A stretch of DNA of 64,000 nucleotides from Desmodus rotundus (GCF_022682495.2 NC_071392.1:111404896-111468895); one strand, 5' to 3'; shown: positions 22,956 to 33,430, counted from the first letter of the stretch. A program made the numbers and translations. Notes: a model not told the origin generated them from the sequence alone.

Positions 22956-23294
22956 GAGTGCCTCTTCTGAGGGCTACTGTGAGGATTAAAAAGATAATGC
23001 AGGTAGAATACCTAGTTCTGTCCCTGTCTCCTGCACTCAGAGCGGGAGGCGCTGCATTACATCACCTCCCTCTGTCACCTCCCACATAACACATCTTGTG
23101 CAAGAGGCAAAGAGGAGCCAGGTGTCCCTTTCCACCCACCTCTCCTGAACAGGTGCCACCACTCCTGCTTGGATCTTTAAATCAGCAGGAACCTGGCCCT
23201 CCTGGGAGAAGAAAAGGGCTCCTCCATTCCGCACCCCCTTCCCAGGAGCCTCTTAGGTGCCTTGGAGACCTCAGTGGAAACCCCCCGCCCTCCC

Positions 23295-23400
23295 CCCTCT
23301 CATTCTACAGGTGGAGAAACTGAGACACAGTGGAAACAAATTCTGTGGGGGCACAGAACACAAGAGGTTGGGCGAGGATCTGAACACACTTCTACCTCTC
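23295..23400 (-). mobile_element. MIR SINE fragment
   Basis: 'cattctacaggtggagaaac' and 'tgagacacagtggaaacaaa' match antisense MIR. Confidence 0.7.
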
Positions 23401-23569
23401 AGCCCTGGGAGGGGAGGTACAGGGGTCAGTCAGTTCACAGGAGGAATATGGGGAAAGGAGCCATTGATGGTGGGGGAGGGTCGCCTTTCCCTCCAGGTCA
23501 CCCCAGGGCCCTGGAAAGCCCTTACATCTCCCACCTCCCTATATCCACTCCTACTCTGTGCCAAGCCCA

Positions 23570-23745
23570 CAACAGGCTAGGCCAAATTTCCTTCTTCTCA
23601 CAGCCCTATGATGTTATCCCTGTTTTTCAAAGGGAGAAACAGGCTTAGGGAGTGTCAGGAGTTCCCCATGGGCATGCACACGGAGGAAGGGGCAGAGCAT
23701 CTCACTCTAAGACCCAGTACTTAACCCCCTGTGCCTCCTCCAGAG
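23570..23745 (-). mobile_element. MIR SINE fragment
   Basis: 'ctgtttttcaaagggagaaa' and 'caggcttagggagtgtcagg' fit antisense MIR at moderate identity. Confidence 0.6.
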
Positions 23746-23766
23746 GGAAAAATCACCACCAGCCAA

Positions 23767-23978
23767 GTCCTGGCTGGTGTGGCTCAGTGGATTGAGTGCC
23801 AGCCTGCGAACCGAAAGGTTGCCGATTCGATTCCCAGTCAGGGAACATGCTTGGGATGCAGGCCAGACCCCCATCTGGGGGCGTGTGAGAGGCAACTGGG
23901 GGCCTGATTGATGTTTCTCTCCCTCTCTTTCTCCTTTCTGTCGCCTGTCTCTAAAAATAAATAAATAAAATCTTTAAA

Positions 23979-23980
<2 letters not shown>
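23767..23980 (+). mobile_element. VES SINE (bat-specific)
   Basis: Begins cctggctggtgtggctcagt, with an A-box-like tggctcagtgg and a B-box-like gattcgattcc from its tRNA ancestor. A pyrimidine-rich 'tttctctccctctctttctc' block and an A-rich tail follow. An imperfect target-site duplication flanks it (accaccagccaag left, aaccactaaccaag right, at about 24037-24050). VES SINEs are known from microbats and are the strongest taxonomic clue here. Confidence 0.9.

Positions 23981-24030
<50 letters not shown>
23981..24030 (+). repeat. (GAAA)12 microsatellite in a SINE tail
   Basis: An uninterrupted run of about 12.5 GAAA units grown from the A-rich tail of the VES SINE. It should be length-variable. 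Confidence 0.95.
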
Positions 24031-24054
24031 GGAAGGAAACCACTAACCAAGACA

Positions 24055-24489
24055 AACAGGCATAACCATCTGTTTGAAAAATGTTTAAGTAGCAGGAAAA
24101 GAAAATACCAAACTCCAAAAAAATTCTGAATTAGTGGACATGAATTCTTAAAGATGTATAAAAGATTTCAAGATGCACCATGGGGCATGAAAATTGCCAA
24201 GACATGAAAATTTTGGGTGGATGTGTTCCTGATCAGGCTGTCACTTTCAGCAACAATCAGCCAGAACCCAAAGCTGAAGGAAAAGAGGTGGCAGCGGAGG
24301 GAGGTGTTCTGTGCAGGGCAGCGGGACAGCAGTCCTGATCTGAGGGTCCCGAGACCTGTCTCGGAGTCCCCCTACTTCCTTGCTGAGGGACCAGAGCAAG
24401 TCTCCTCTCGCATCCCCCACTTTGCAACAGGGGGAGAAGCAGCCTACAGTCTCTTAGGTCCCTGCCAGGTGTTTAGATCCCGGGACTTC
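24055..24489. other. Unique sequence, no gene seen
   Basis: The AT-rich left half may be old LINE sequence but is too diverged to name. The right half is unique. Confidence 0.45.
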
Positions 24490-24835
24490 TGACATGGACG
24501 AACTTCAAGAACGTTATATGAAGTGGAAGAAGCCACGGAAGATCACAGAGTGTACGATTCACTTCTAGGAACTGTCCAGAACAGGTGACTCTGGAGGGAC
24601 AGACAGTGGATGAGTGGTTGCCAGTGTGGGGACTGGGAGGGGACGAGACCTCAGATGTTTGTGGTTTACCTTTGGGATAATGGAAATGTTTTAAAATGGA
24701 TCATGGTGATGGACACACAACTCTGTGAATATACTAAAAAGCACTGAATTGTACACTTGAAATGGATGCTTGGATGGTGTATGAATTCTGTCTCAAAAAA
24801 GCAGTTACAACAATCCAGCACTAAAAAAAAAAGAT
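24490..24835 (+). mobile_element. Old L1 3'-end fragment
   Basis: 'gagtggttgccagtgtgggg', 'caactctgtgaatatactaa' and 'actgaattgtacacttgaaa' are the classic L1M 3' UTR words, followed by a short A-rich tail. Confidence 0.8.
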
Positions 24836-24839
24836 TCTT

Positions 24840-25265
24840 TGACATCCAAATGGGTAGCTGTTCTCTAGGCATCTGCGGTCCTCTCAGGGTTCTTCCACTA
24901 TGGCCCAGGGAGTATTTCCCAAGAAGCCCCCACATACCCCCAGACCCTCTATCCCAGAGGCCTTTGCACTTCACATTTACCTCCTCCAGGAAGCCCTCCC
25001 TGACCTCCCAGCTAGGTCCGGTCTCTGCTTCCTGGCTCCTAGGGTCCATCTGTTTCTCCTTCTGGCCCCTTAGTGTGCTGACGTGAGGAAATCGTTCCCA
25101 TGATTACTGGCTGACCCTGCTTCCTCCATCAGACTGGGAGCTCCAGACGGCAGGGATCCTCGTCCTTGGTCATCATTGTCAACATCACTGTCAACACTGA
25201 GTGCAGTCAGTGCCTGGCGTAGAGTAGGTGCTCCAGAAACGGCTGCTGATTGAAGGAATGAATGG
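24840..25265 (+). mobile_element. L2 3' region
   Basis: 'cagaggcctttgcacttcac', 'ctccaggaagccctccctga', 'cctggcgtagagtaggtgct' and the 'gaaggaatgaatgg' end appear in L2 order. Confidence 0.8.
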
Positions 25266-25284
25266 AAGTTCCAAACCCCGTGAT

Positions 25285-25430
25285 GCACACTTGGCTTCCA
25301 GCCCTGGCTCCACCACATTCTGGCCAGGTGATACGGGGCAAGTCATGTAACCTGAGAGTCTCAACACCTACTTCCAAGAGGAGCCAGAGGATTAAAAGGG
25401 ATAATGGACGTGGAGAGTAGTTTATGAGGT
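25285..25430 (+). mobile_element. MIR SINE fragment
   Basis: 'gcttccagccctggctccac' and 'gggcaagtcatgtaacctga' match MIR. Confidence 0.65.
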
Positions 25431-25479
25431 GGCTCCTCCCATAGCTGCCCCCACCTTGGTGGATGCACCCCCCTCCTTC

Positions 25480-26500
25480 CATCACTCAGGCCCAAATCCT
25501 GGAGTCATCCTTCACGCCTCTCTTTCCCTCACCCTCCGCATCCAAGCCGTCAGCAACTCCTACCGGGTCCACCTTCACATTGTACCAAAAAGCTGATGCG
25601 CCACCTGCACTGCTGCCACCACTGTGGACTGTGCCGTCATCATCTCTCGCCTGGATTAGTCCTCTCTCGTCTCTGCTTCTGCTTTTGCTCCTGACACAGA
25701 CACCGGAGGAAGCAGGTTCAAACACAAGTCAGATCCTGTCCCTCTGCTCTTAAACCTCCACGGCCTCACCTCACCTCAAGTAAAAGCTGACGGCCCTACA
25801 GACGCGGCAGGTACCACCTACAGATACTGCCTCCGATTCTCCCCTTTACTCTCTGCTGACTCCCTTTGCCCCCACTACACTGGCCTTGGTGCTGATCCTT
25901 AAATATGCCAGCCATGCTCCTGTCCTGAGGCCTCTGCCCTTGCTCTTTGTCCGCCTGGAATGTTGGTGCCCAGATGTCCCTGAGCCTTAGCTCCTCCCTT
26001 CCTTCTGATCTTTGCTGAGACCTGACCTTGTCAACAAGGGGCAGTTCAGCACAGTGGTTAACTCTTCGCTGAAGAGCATGGGCTCGAGGTAAAATCCAGG
26101 CTCTGCCAGTTACTAGCTGAGTGACCTTGGGAAAGTTTTTAACTTCTCTGTGACTCGGTTGCTCATTTCTGAAAGGGGAGTAATTCCTCATATGGTTGTT
26201 GTGAGGCCTAAATGTATTCAGGGAGCACCGCCTCCATATCAGCTGATCCCATCGCCCACCCATCCGCTGCACCTAATATTCCCAGGGCCTGTCCCTCCCT
26301 GCCGTATTGTTCTCCTAGGCACCTGCCACTATATAACGGGGTATGCAAATGAGTAATCTACCCTGATTATTGCCTGCCCCGCCCACTAAAGTGTCAGCTC
26401 CACGAGGCAAAGAGTTTTGTCTCTTGGGTTTAATGGCCAGATCCCCAGTGCCTAGCACAGCACCTGGCCTGTGGAGATGCTCAGCGAAGACCGCTCAACA
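25480..26500 (+). mobile_element. L2 LINE split by a MIR
   Basis: Part 1 (25480-26035) carries the end of the L2 reverse-transcriptase region ('atcatctctcgcctggatta', equivalent to the SRLDYC motif of CR1/L2 enzymes, here with a stop in place of Y) and 'gccatgctcctgtcctgagg'. Part 2 (26233-26500) is the 3' end ('gtgtcagctccacgaggcaa', 'gtgcctagcacagcacctgg'). A MIR lies between them. Confidence 0.85.
26036..26232 (+). mobile_element. MIR SINE inserted in L2
   Basis: Nearly full length: 'gcagttcagcacagtggtta' at the head, then 'agctgagtgaccttgggaaa' and 'atggttgttgtgaggcctaa'. It interrupts L2 sequence, so it inserted after the L2. Confidence 0.85.
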
Positions 26501-26809
26501 AATATTTTCACTGCGGAATAAATCGTTATTGACCAATTGTCATTCCCCTCCTTCCTGTCATGGACATTTTCTTCTCCAGCCCAGCTGGAATTCCAGGTCC
26601 ACGTGGCCAAGTTCCTACCACCAGTTCGGCCTGCCACCCTGTGGGCACCTCACATGCTATGTGTCCAGGGCCCAGCCTGTCACCTTCCCTGGGGACCTCC
26701 CCCTCTTGCATCCTTGCCTAACCTGGTACCTGGAACCAGCTCTCTCTCTTTAGTAACCAAGAAGCCCGGGGGCTCCCATGCCCCTTCCTCCTTCTCCCTC
26801 ACCCCCTCA

Positions 26810-27060
26810 TATGTAAAACCCAAGACCGTGTCCTACATTTTTAACCTTCCTAAACATCTCTCAGATCTCCTTCCTTTTATCCCCAGAGTCACCCCCACCC
26901 TGTCCCAGCCGGCACTATATCTTGTTCAGACCACTGCATGGGCTTCCTCCCGGGCACCCCGCTGCCTCCCTCGGTCTATTTTCTATGAAGCAGCCAGGAG
27001 GATCTTTTCAAAACACATGTGGAGCAAATGAAAGCCTCGCTCTGCAAGCTTGAAAAGGCA
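26810..27060 (+). mobile_element. L2 LINE fragment
   Basis: 'agcagccaggaggatctttt' followed by 'caaaacacatgtggagcaaa' is the L2 block encoding the end of the reverse-transcriptase domain. Confidence 0.65.
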
Positions 27061-27304
27061 AAATCCCCATTACTCAAAAAACAAACCAACAGGAGCTTTT
27101 CAAAAGACTTCTCAGGGCTCCTTAAATAATAAGCAGCTTCCCCAAGTAAAATGATATTATTGGTTTTACAAGAATTTAATTTACAAAATGGGTTTACCTT
27201 TAAACTCAATAAATATTTGTGAAGTTGAATTGAAATGAAAAAGTAGTTTTTAAAACCAGCATTTATGGGGTTCCCTCACATGCTCACACACTGGGGGCTT
27301 TTCG

Positions 27305-27430
27305 CACCCCCACATCTCAGTTACTCCACTCAGCAAAGGAGGCAGGGGGCAGTGACTCTGGTTTTCAGATGTGGCATCTGAGGCCCAGAGAGGGGAGGTG
27401 ACTTGTCCAATGTAACGCAGCTCCCAAATT
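27305..27430 (-). mobile_element. MIR SINE fragment
   Basis: 'gcatctgaggcccagagagg' and 'tgacttgtccaatgtaacgc' match antisense MIR. Confidence 0.75.
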
Positions 27431-27839
27431 CCCCCGAGTCCTCCCAGATGCTGGAGGCCAGGGCTTCAGGGTGCCAGCTGGGACAGGGAAGACAAGTCGA
27501 GCCTCCTGTTCTCCAGCTGATGGCTGCGGCGCTGAGGGCCTCAGAGCCCACAGACAAAACCTGCTCATTCCCTGCTCCCTGTCTCTGGCTGTGCACTTTC
27601 CCTGCTCAGGCTAACTGCTCCCCAGGCTGGTCTCAGCCTCCAGCACCAAGGCTCCTGCCTGCACCCCCTTGGCACAGGCTGCCAGATGCACCAGCTGCAA
27701 CGATTTGAGGTTGTTCCTGACGGGGCAGCGCCCACGCCTCTTGTGCTGAGTTCTGCCGTAGGGCCCATGGCTCCTCTGCCTCCTCTGATGGCTGGTCCTC
27801 CAGCCCTCTGCCTCCCAGGTCTCCCTCCATAAACCCCTC
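27431..27839. other. Unique GC-rich sequence, no gene seen
   Basis: Overlapping frames on both strands, no recognised domain and no repeat identified. Confidence 0.5.
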
Positions 27840-27935
27840 ACGCCCCCACATCCAAAATGGAGCTCATCACCTTCTCCCCCATATCTGCCCCTCACTGATG
27901 TGTCTCAAACCACAGTTTCTCTCCACGCCCACTGC
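27840..27935 (+). mobile_element. L2 LINE fragment
   Basis: 'tccaaaatggagctcatcac' followed by 'cttctcccccatatctgccc' is a short but characteristic L2 block. Confidence 0.6.
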
Positions 27936-27997
27936 CCTGCGCTCAGTTCAGGCCTCGTCCCTCCTCAGGGCATCCGAGCACAAGCCACGCGTCTCCC

Positions 27998-28130
27998 CAC
28001 ATGCCATCCACACACCCACACACCAGCCACCCACCCACCTTTCCAGCCATCCACCAACTACCTTCTCACCCAGACTCACCACCCACTCACCACCCACTCA
28101 CTCCTTCCTTTACCCACCAGTCCACCGCCC
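27998..28130. repeat. CCAC/ACTC-rich simple repeat
   Basis: A tract of CCAC, CACC and ACTC words (for example caccacccactcaccaccca) with degenerate units of 4-12 bases and no fixed period. Confidence 0.8.
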
Positions 28131-28149
28131 ACAATTCCCTGAGGCCTCT

Positions 28150-28685
28150 CCAATGTGCCAAGCCTCATGCTGGACATTATGACACGAAAATGACTTAGAC
28201 CTAGTCCTTGGCCTCAAGAGGCTCACACTGGAGCTGGGTATTTATTTATTTAGATTTTTAAAATGTGTTTTTTAGAGAGAGGGTAAAGGAGGGAGAAAGG
28301 GAGAGAAACATTGCTTGGTTGCCTCTCATGCACTCCCAACTGGGGACCTGGCCTGCAACCCAGGCATGTGCCCTGACTAGGAATTGAACCGGAGACCCTT
28401 CAGTTCACAGGCCAGCCCACTGAGCCACACCAGCCAGGGCTGGAACTAGGTCTTGAAGGGTGAATAGGAATCTGTGGAGGGTGGAGGGGAGGAAGGGAGG
28501 GCATCTAGGTTGAGGGATAAACAAGGGCACAGAGCTAGGAAGGAGACACCTGGGTGTCTGAGGAACTTGACCAGATGGGTGGGGTGTAACAGAGGTGAAG
28601 GTTTAAGGGCCAACTGAGGCCAGCTCTGCAGAGGCCTTCAGGACAGGTGAGAAAGGACTTTTTGGACTTTATCTAAAGTGTGGCC
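28150..28685 (-). mobile_element. L2 (antisense) split by a VES SINE
   Basis: Part 1 (28150-28238) has 'aatgtgccaagcctcatgct' and 'ccttggcctcaagaggctca'. Part 2 (28441-28685) has 'caagggcacagagctaggaa' and 'tttggactttatctaaagtg'. Together they are one antisense L2 opened by the SINE. Confidence 0.7.
28239..28440 (-). mobile_element. VES SINE (bat-specific)
   Basis: Antisense copy. The tail is at the left ('tatttatttatttagatttt') and the tRNA-like head at the right ('gagccacaccagccagggc'). The B-box reads ggttcaattcc on the minus strand. A short target-site duplication (tggagctgg / tggaactagg) is present. Confidence 0.9.
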
Positions 28686-28689
28686 CTGG

Positions 28690-28905
28690 TGGACTCCGGC
28701 TCCACCACCTTGTAGCTGTGTGGCCCTGAACAAATGACCTCAGTGCTCCCTGCCTGTACAATGGGAACGATAATGTACCTATTACAAAGGACTAGATGAA
28801 CCAATGCATGGATACATTATGTCTCTTAGCACAGTGCCTGGTGTATAGAAAATGCACAGTAAATATAGTTGCTATTAGTCCTATTATTATTAATTAATAT
28901 GCTCT
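28690..28905 (+). mobile_element. MIR SINE, nearly full length
   Basis: 'gtagctgtgtggccctgaac', 'gcctgtacaatgggaacgat', 'agcacagtgcctggtgtata', and the ATT-rich tail at 28878-28905. Confidence 0.85.
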
Positions 28906-28934
28906 GGTCAGCTAGTAGACAGCAGAGAATTTTA

Positions 28935-29508
28935 CTGGGTTGGCCAAAAAGTCCATTTAGTTTTTTCTATAAAAACTATAAAAAACTTTTTATTTTCTAT
29001 AAAATAAAAGACGCACTTTTCATTTTCACCAATAACTATTGATTTGGATATTTTGAGTAGGTCGGCTAACTCCTGCTATTGGCATCTAGTGGGTAGAGGC
29101 CAGGGGTGCTGCTGAACATCTTCCAATGCATGAGACAGCCCCACAGCAAAGAATTATTTGGCCAAAATGTCAATGGTACCAAGAAACTCTGCAAACCACT
29201 TTTGACGCATTCAATCTGTCACAGCACGTTCTCCATATACTGTGAAAGTCTTTTTCTGTGTTTCAGTTGTATTTTTATCTTTCTTGAAATAATAAAGCAT
29301 AATATACCAAAAATGTATATTTTTCTTCCATCCTCAATATTAAAATGGCTGCATAAAAATTCACCATTTTGATTTTTTTTAATGCACACAGATATGACAG
29401 CCGTCATAATGCAATCTAACAAAATTGTTTCAAATGAAGTTCGAGACAACTAAGCACCACTAGAGCCATCGTATGGAAAAAATGAAATGAACTTTCTGGC
29501 CAACCCAA
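28935..29508 (-). mobile_element. Mariner element with foreign DNA in its middle
   Basis: The terminal inverted repeats are clear: ctgggttggccaaaaagtcc at the left, and ttgggttggccagaaagttc inverted at the right. TA flanks the left end and TG the right. Internal blocks match a cecropia-type mariner in antisense (for example 'cctcaatattaaaatggctg' and 'ctgtcacagcacgttctcca'). Most of the transposase region is missing and replaced by a MER20 fragment at 29070-29190. No transposase can be made. Confidence 0.8.
29070..29190 (+). mobile_element. MER20 (hAT-Charlie) fragment inside mariner
   Basis: 'ggcatctagtgggtagaggc', 'cacagcaaagaattatttgg' and 'aaaatgtcaatggtaccaag' are diagnostic MER20 words. 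The first ~100 bases of MER20 are missing. The fragment is bounded on both sides by mariner sequence. Confidence 0.75.
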
Positions 29509-29519
29509 TGCTTAAAGTG

Positions 29520-29904
29520 TGTGCCAGTCTGGACTGCAAAGCCCCCTGCTCAGCATCCAGGTATCTGGGGTAAGCTTCATTGCCCCGCCCAGGATTTCCC
29601 AGGCTTTGGCCAGCCCCTGCCCCACCAGCTCCAGCCTTGTTCTCACCTACCGACTGCCTCCAGCCAGTCATGCCTTACTGCCCTAGACCACTGGGGCGGT
29701 ACCCCAGACCGGCCCCCAGGGCCCAGATGAACTCGTCATGCCCTGCCCCTAGTTTTGAGGAGCAAAGGGCATCTGAGCCCCAAGTTTCAAGACCTTTCTG
29801 ACGCAGGCAGCCTGTCTGCTCTCTCTGTCAGCTCTAGGGACACCGCCCTGTGAGTAACAGCAGCCCCCCTCACAGGACACAAAGAAGCTCTTGGCACAGG
29901 TTTG
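29520..29904. other. Unique sequence, no gene seen
   Basis: GC-rich; no repeat or domain recognised. Confidence 0.5.
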
Positions 29905-30060
29905 CCCTCTAACCCTCACAGCTCTGCGCTGGTGTTCAGTCACCCATTCTGCAGATGAAAACACTGAGCCCCAAAAAGAAGGTGGTACTTCCTTTGCTCC
30001 AGGCTGCATAGCAAGAAAACAGATGAGCAGGGATTCAAACCCTGGCTGGTCAGACTCCAG
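29905..30060 (-). mobile_element. MIR SINE fragment
   Basis: 'cattctgcagatgaaaacac' and 'agcagggattcaaaccctgg' match antisense MIR. Confidence 0.75.
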
Positions 30061-30175
30061 GGTCCCAGCTCTCTCCCCCAAATTATCAGGGCCCAACATA
30101 ACACATGGACATGAATTTTCAAGTCTCGAGGAGTGCCGTCCATGAGGACTCCGAGCAAGGATGGAAACGCTCTCA

Positions 30176-30310
30176 TTTGCACTGTCCAATTGTGGTCATG
30201 AGCCACGCGTGGCTACTGAGCACCCGAAATGTGCCTAGTGCGACTAAAGGACTGAATTTGAAATGAAATGAAATTTAATAGCCACATGTGGCTCGTGGCT
30301 ACCCTATTAG
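30176..30310 (+). mobile_element. hAT-Charlie non-autonomous fragment
   Basis: 'gagccacgcgtggctactga', 'gcacccgaaatgtgcctagt' and 'tagccacatgtggctcgtgg' are typical of a MER5/MER58-like Charlie family. The exact subfamily is not certain. Confidence 0.65.
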
Positions 30311-30529
30311 AGAGCAACAAGACCAGACAGCTTTTAACATTCTCCACCCCGAGACCCCATTTCCAAATGCTCACACTTTTTGAGCCATGACTCACCAAAC
30401 ATTTTGCCATTTTGTGGAAAGATTCCTACCATGTACCGCCTGGTCCTTGCTTTGATAAGCGGAGGCTATCTGGTATCCACAAGTTAATTGCTTTTTTACA
30501 ATTCAAGGTCATTCAAGATCTAGCTGCCA

Positions 30530-30635
30530 AACTCCTGCTCTGGGCCAGGCATGGAGCCAGATGTGGAAGACTGACGTGCTTGTTCCTGCCCCCAAGGAGC
30601 TCAGTCTGGTGGTGCGAAATGTCCTACATTAGGGT
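30530..30635 (-). mobile_element. L2 fragment, antisense
   Basis: 'ctctgggccaggcatggagc' followed by 'cctgcccccaaggagctcag'. Confidence 0.6.
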
Positions 30636-30639
30636 CTGT

Positions 30640-31589
30640 GACAGCGGATGGGTGCCAGGACGAGGTTTATACACAGTCTGGGAAGCTGGGGGTGGACAGG
30701 GTGGCCAGCTCAGCAGGGGGAGTCCAGGATGGCCGCACAGAGGAGACATTGACACGGTGTCACCAAACTTCGCAGTTTGCACAGCCCTTTCACAGCCGCT
30801 GTCTCAGCTGCCTGTCACAATAGCCCTGTGACGGAGTTCGGGCCCAGCCTGGTCTCCGGTTTTCTGTGTGCTGGATTCACGTAAGCACACACTCCTGGAA
30901 TGGGCAGTGTGGGCCACAGCTCCGAGCCAACACCTCCACAGTGGGTGAGGACAGAGCTGGCTTGGTTTCCGAGGCCAGGGCTCCCCTGGATCCGCCAACA
31001 CCCACTTTTTGGGAAGGTTTACCCAGGAACCAGCCAGCTGTGCCCAAATTTGTTTCATTCAAGGACTTGGAAATCAGATGTTCCCCAAACCTTCCAAAGA
31101 GCCAGTCTTGTAAATCCCTGAACCTCCTGCAGTTCTGACATGACCCAGCAGCCCCCTCACTGGCCATCTGGCCTCCTCTCAGCTGGCCCGCTGACTTCCG
31201 GAGGCCACGGAAGATCTTCATTTAATGACATTTCCCCATAATCCCTTCATTTCTATTCCGCACTCTCGGGGCCGCTGCAGTGGCTTACCCTCACCTGCCC
31301 TACTTTTCCTCTCTCTGAATCCTTCTTCGAGCTCCTGCTTGGTCCATTTTGTCCTTCTTGGAAGGCATTTCTCTGCATTTCCTGAAGGCACTCCTGCCTG
31401 GGGGCCAGGAAGCTCCAGCCCTTTCATCTGCCCCTGTTAATGTCGAGCCCTCCCTTGCCAAAGCCTGGAACCCCTCTGATTCCTCACTGTGGTTTTGGAG
31501 CAGAAGGCAGGGAGCCCCCAGTCTGTGCATGCCCCAAGCCAGGCCACATGGAGGGCAGTAAGAATTACTCAGTGGAGGTGGCAAATATG
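30640..31589. other. Mostly unique sequence, no gene seen
   Basis: A MIR-like trace may lie at 30770-30850. The rest is unique, with overlapping frames on both strands and no domain. Confidence 0.45.
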
Positions 31590-32210
31590 CAAACAGACAT
31601 GGCAGCCTAAGGTGATAGAAGCTGCCCTGGAGGGAAGCCCAGGGGCCCACGGGAGCCCTGAGCAGCCTGGGGAATTAGAGAAATACCAAAAAGGAGGGGA
31701 GGCTCTGGCTGGGCCTTGGAGGATGCGCAGGAGTCCACTAGGTAGACAGAGTAGGGAAGGGCACTGGAGACAGAGAAGAGGGACAAAACGTGCTGTGTTT
31801 GGGGAACTGTGAGGAATTCTACACAGGTGGGGAGCTGGCCTATGGGCTCTGGAGGAGAGGGGAAGGGAGCAAAAGGGAGACAGGGCTGGAACCGCAGATG
31901 GGGCTCCATCATGAGGGTTCTGCATGTCCGTCCAGGGAGTGCGGCCCTTACCTTGGGAGCAGTGGAGAGTCAAGGGCTTAGTCAAGTTTGAGTCAGAGAA
32001 AGATCACAAGCAGCTCTGGGGGCAGCCTAGCGGTGGTGCTGTGGTCCAGGTGAGAGCTGACGGTGGGCTACCGGGGCAGGGGCACTGGGGTGGGGGGTGG
32101 GGGGCCGATAGTTCAGGACTCAGGGCTGATTAGATGTGGAGGATGAGATAAAGGCAAGCGAGGGCGACTCCCAGGTTCCTGCTCCACGCAACTGGGAGAT
32201 ACGGTGAACA

Positions 32211-32857
32211 CAGTAATCCCCCTCATCCTTGGGGGTACGTGCCAAAGCCCTCAGTGGGCACCTGAAACCACAGGCAGTGCCAAACCCTACATATATAGTG
32301 TTTTTTCCTATACATACGAACCTATGATAAAAGTTACTTTGTATATTAGGCCCAATAAAAGATGGATTAACAATAACTCATAATAAAATAATTACAATAT
32401 TTTCTGTAATAAAAGTTATGTGAATGTGGTCTTTTTCAAGATACCTTATTGTACTGTACTCACTTCTTCACTTAAAGGAGGTGCTTCACAGCTTCCCTCT
32501 GGCATGTCCGAATCGCCAGCTTCACTACTGTGCTTTGGGGCCAGTGTTGAGTAAAATAAGGGCCACTCTGAACAGGGGCCCTGAGATACTGTCACAGTCG
32601 CTCTGATAACCAAGACGGCTACTAAGTGACTGACAGACAGGCAGTGTGTACAGCATGGAGATGCTGGACAAAGGGAAGATGCAGGGCCCGGACAGGACAG
32701 AGCAGGACAGCACGAGGTCTCATCATGCTACTCAAGCATGCAACTTGAAACATATGAATTGTTATTTCTGGAATTTTTCATTTACCATTTTCCGTGGTTG
32801 GACATGGTAACTGAAAACACAGAAAGCAAAACTGTGGATAAGGGTGGGGGAGGACTA
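32211..32857. mobile_element. Tigger-like (TcMar-Tigger) DNA transposon
   Basis: Terminal inverted repeats: cagtaatccccctcatcctt at the left, and 'gataagggtgggggaggact' at the right. Internal words are 'tatacatacgaacctatgat' and 'aaagttatgtgaatgtggtc'. It is a non-autonomous internal-deletion type with no transposase frame. Confidence 0.75.
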
Positions 32858-32859
32858 AA

Positions 32860-33035
32860 GTTACCAACCTTTTGGCAAACTTTTTCTTAAAAGACCAATG
32901 GTAAGCATTTTAGGCTTGTGGGCCACTCAGTGCTCCAAAGCTGCCAGAGACAATACATAAGTGGATGGGCAGGGCTGTGTTCCAACAAATTTTTTATAAG
33001 AACAGGCAGGCCATGGCCATCATCTGTGGATCCCT
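32860..33035 (+). mobile_element. hAT-Charlie fragment
   Basis: 'ttttggcaaactttttctta', 'gcattttaggcttgtgggcc' and 'gacaatacataagtggatgg' match a Charlie-group non-autonomous hAT. It abuts the Tigger. Confidence 0.7.
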
Positions 33036-33074
33036 GGGCTGTCAACAATAGTAACAAGAAATGCATCTCAAGCT

Positions 33075-33430
33075 GGCTGTAACAATAAAATGAATTGATT
33101 AACCCATATAACTGAAAAAACCCCAGAATTTTTGTGGACTTCAGGCACAGTTCAATCATGGTGTCAGCTCTGTTTTGCTGTTTTTTCATCCCAGCCATTC
33201 TCCATGTCGGCTCCATCCTAACTCTGGCTTCCTGCATGCACAGAAAGTGGCTGTAGCCGTTCCTGGCAAAGAACACCATCAGGGCATGAGGAAGGACTTC
33301 TCTTCCTAAGAGTCACTCTGATTGGACTTGCTTATGTCACATGCCTGTCCAGGAACCAATCATCATGCCTGGGGAATGGAACACACTAATTGGCTTAGCC
33401 AGGGTCACACGCTCAGGGTCCCTGAGTAGG
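33075..33430 (-). mobile_element. Old LTR-like repeat (MaLR type, tentative)
   Basis: The inverse of the family at 15300-15738: 'gaattgattaacccatataa' is the inverted right end, and 'cactctgattggacttgctt' and 'caggaaccaatcatcatgcc' are internal words. A 130-residue frame on its minus strand is a chance frame. Confidence 0.45.

Larger units (their letters stand above)
21365..23040 (+). mobile_element. MIR SINE split by a half-L1 insertion
   Basis: Part 1 (21365-21470) has 'gttctgggcctcagtttcct'. Part 2 (22966-23040) resumes with 'gctactgtgaggattaaaaa'. The break carries a duplicated 'aagagtgcc' on both sides of the inserted L1-derived element. Confidence 0.8.

Noticed and set aside
23767..23850. 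tRNA-like A and B boxes
   Set aside because: They belong to the VES SINE head (as at 28440, 41522, 59416 and 61404). No intact tRNA cloverleaf is present.
26537..27031. 164-codon open frame
   Set aside because: Its end lies in L2 sequence and the rest is low-complexity. Not a gene.
27998..28130. Possible CRISPR-like or regular tandem array
   Set aside because: It is a degenerate CCAC/ACTC simple repeat without constant repeats and spacers, in a mammalian genome.
32887..33279. 130-codon antisense frame
   Set aside because: It runs across a hAT fragment and an inverted LTR-like repeat, so it is a chance frame.
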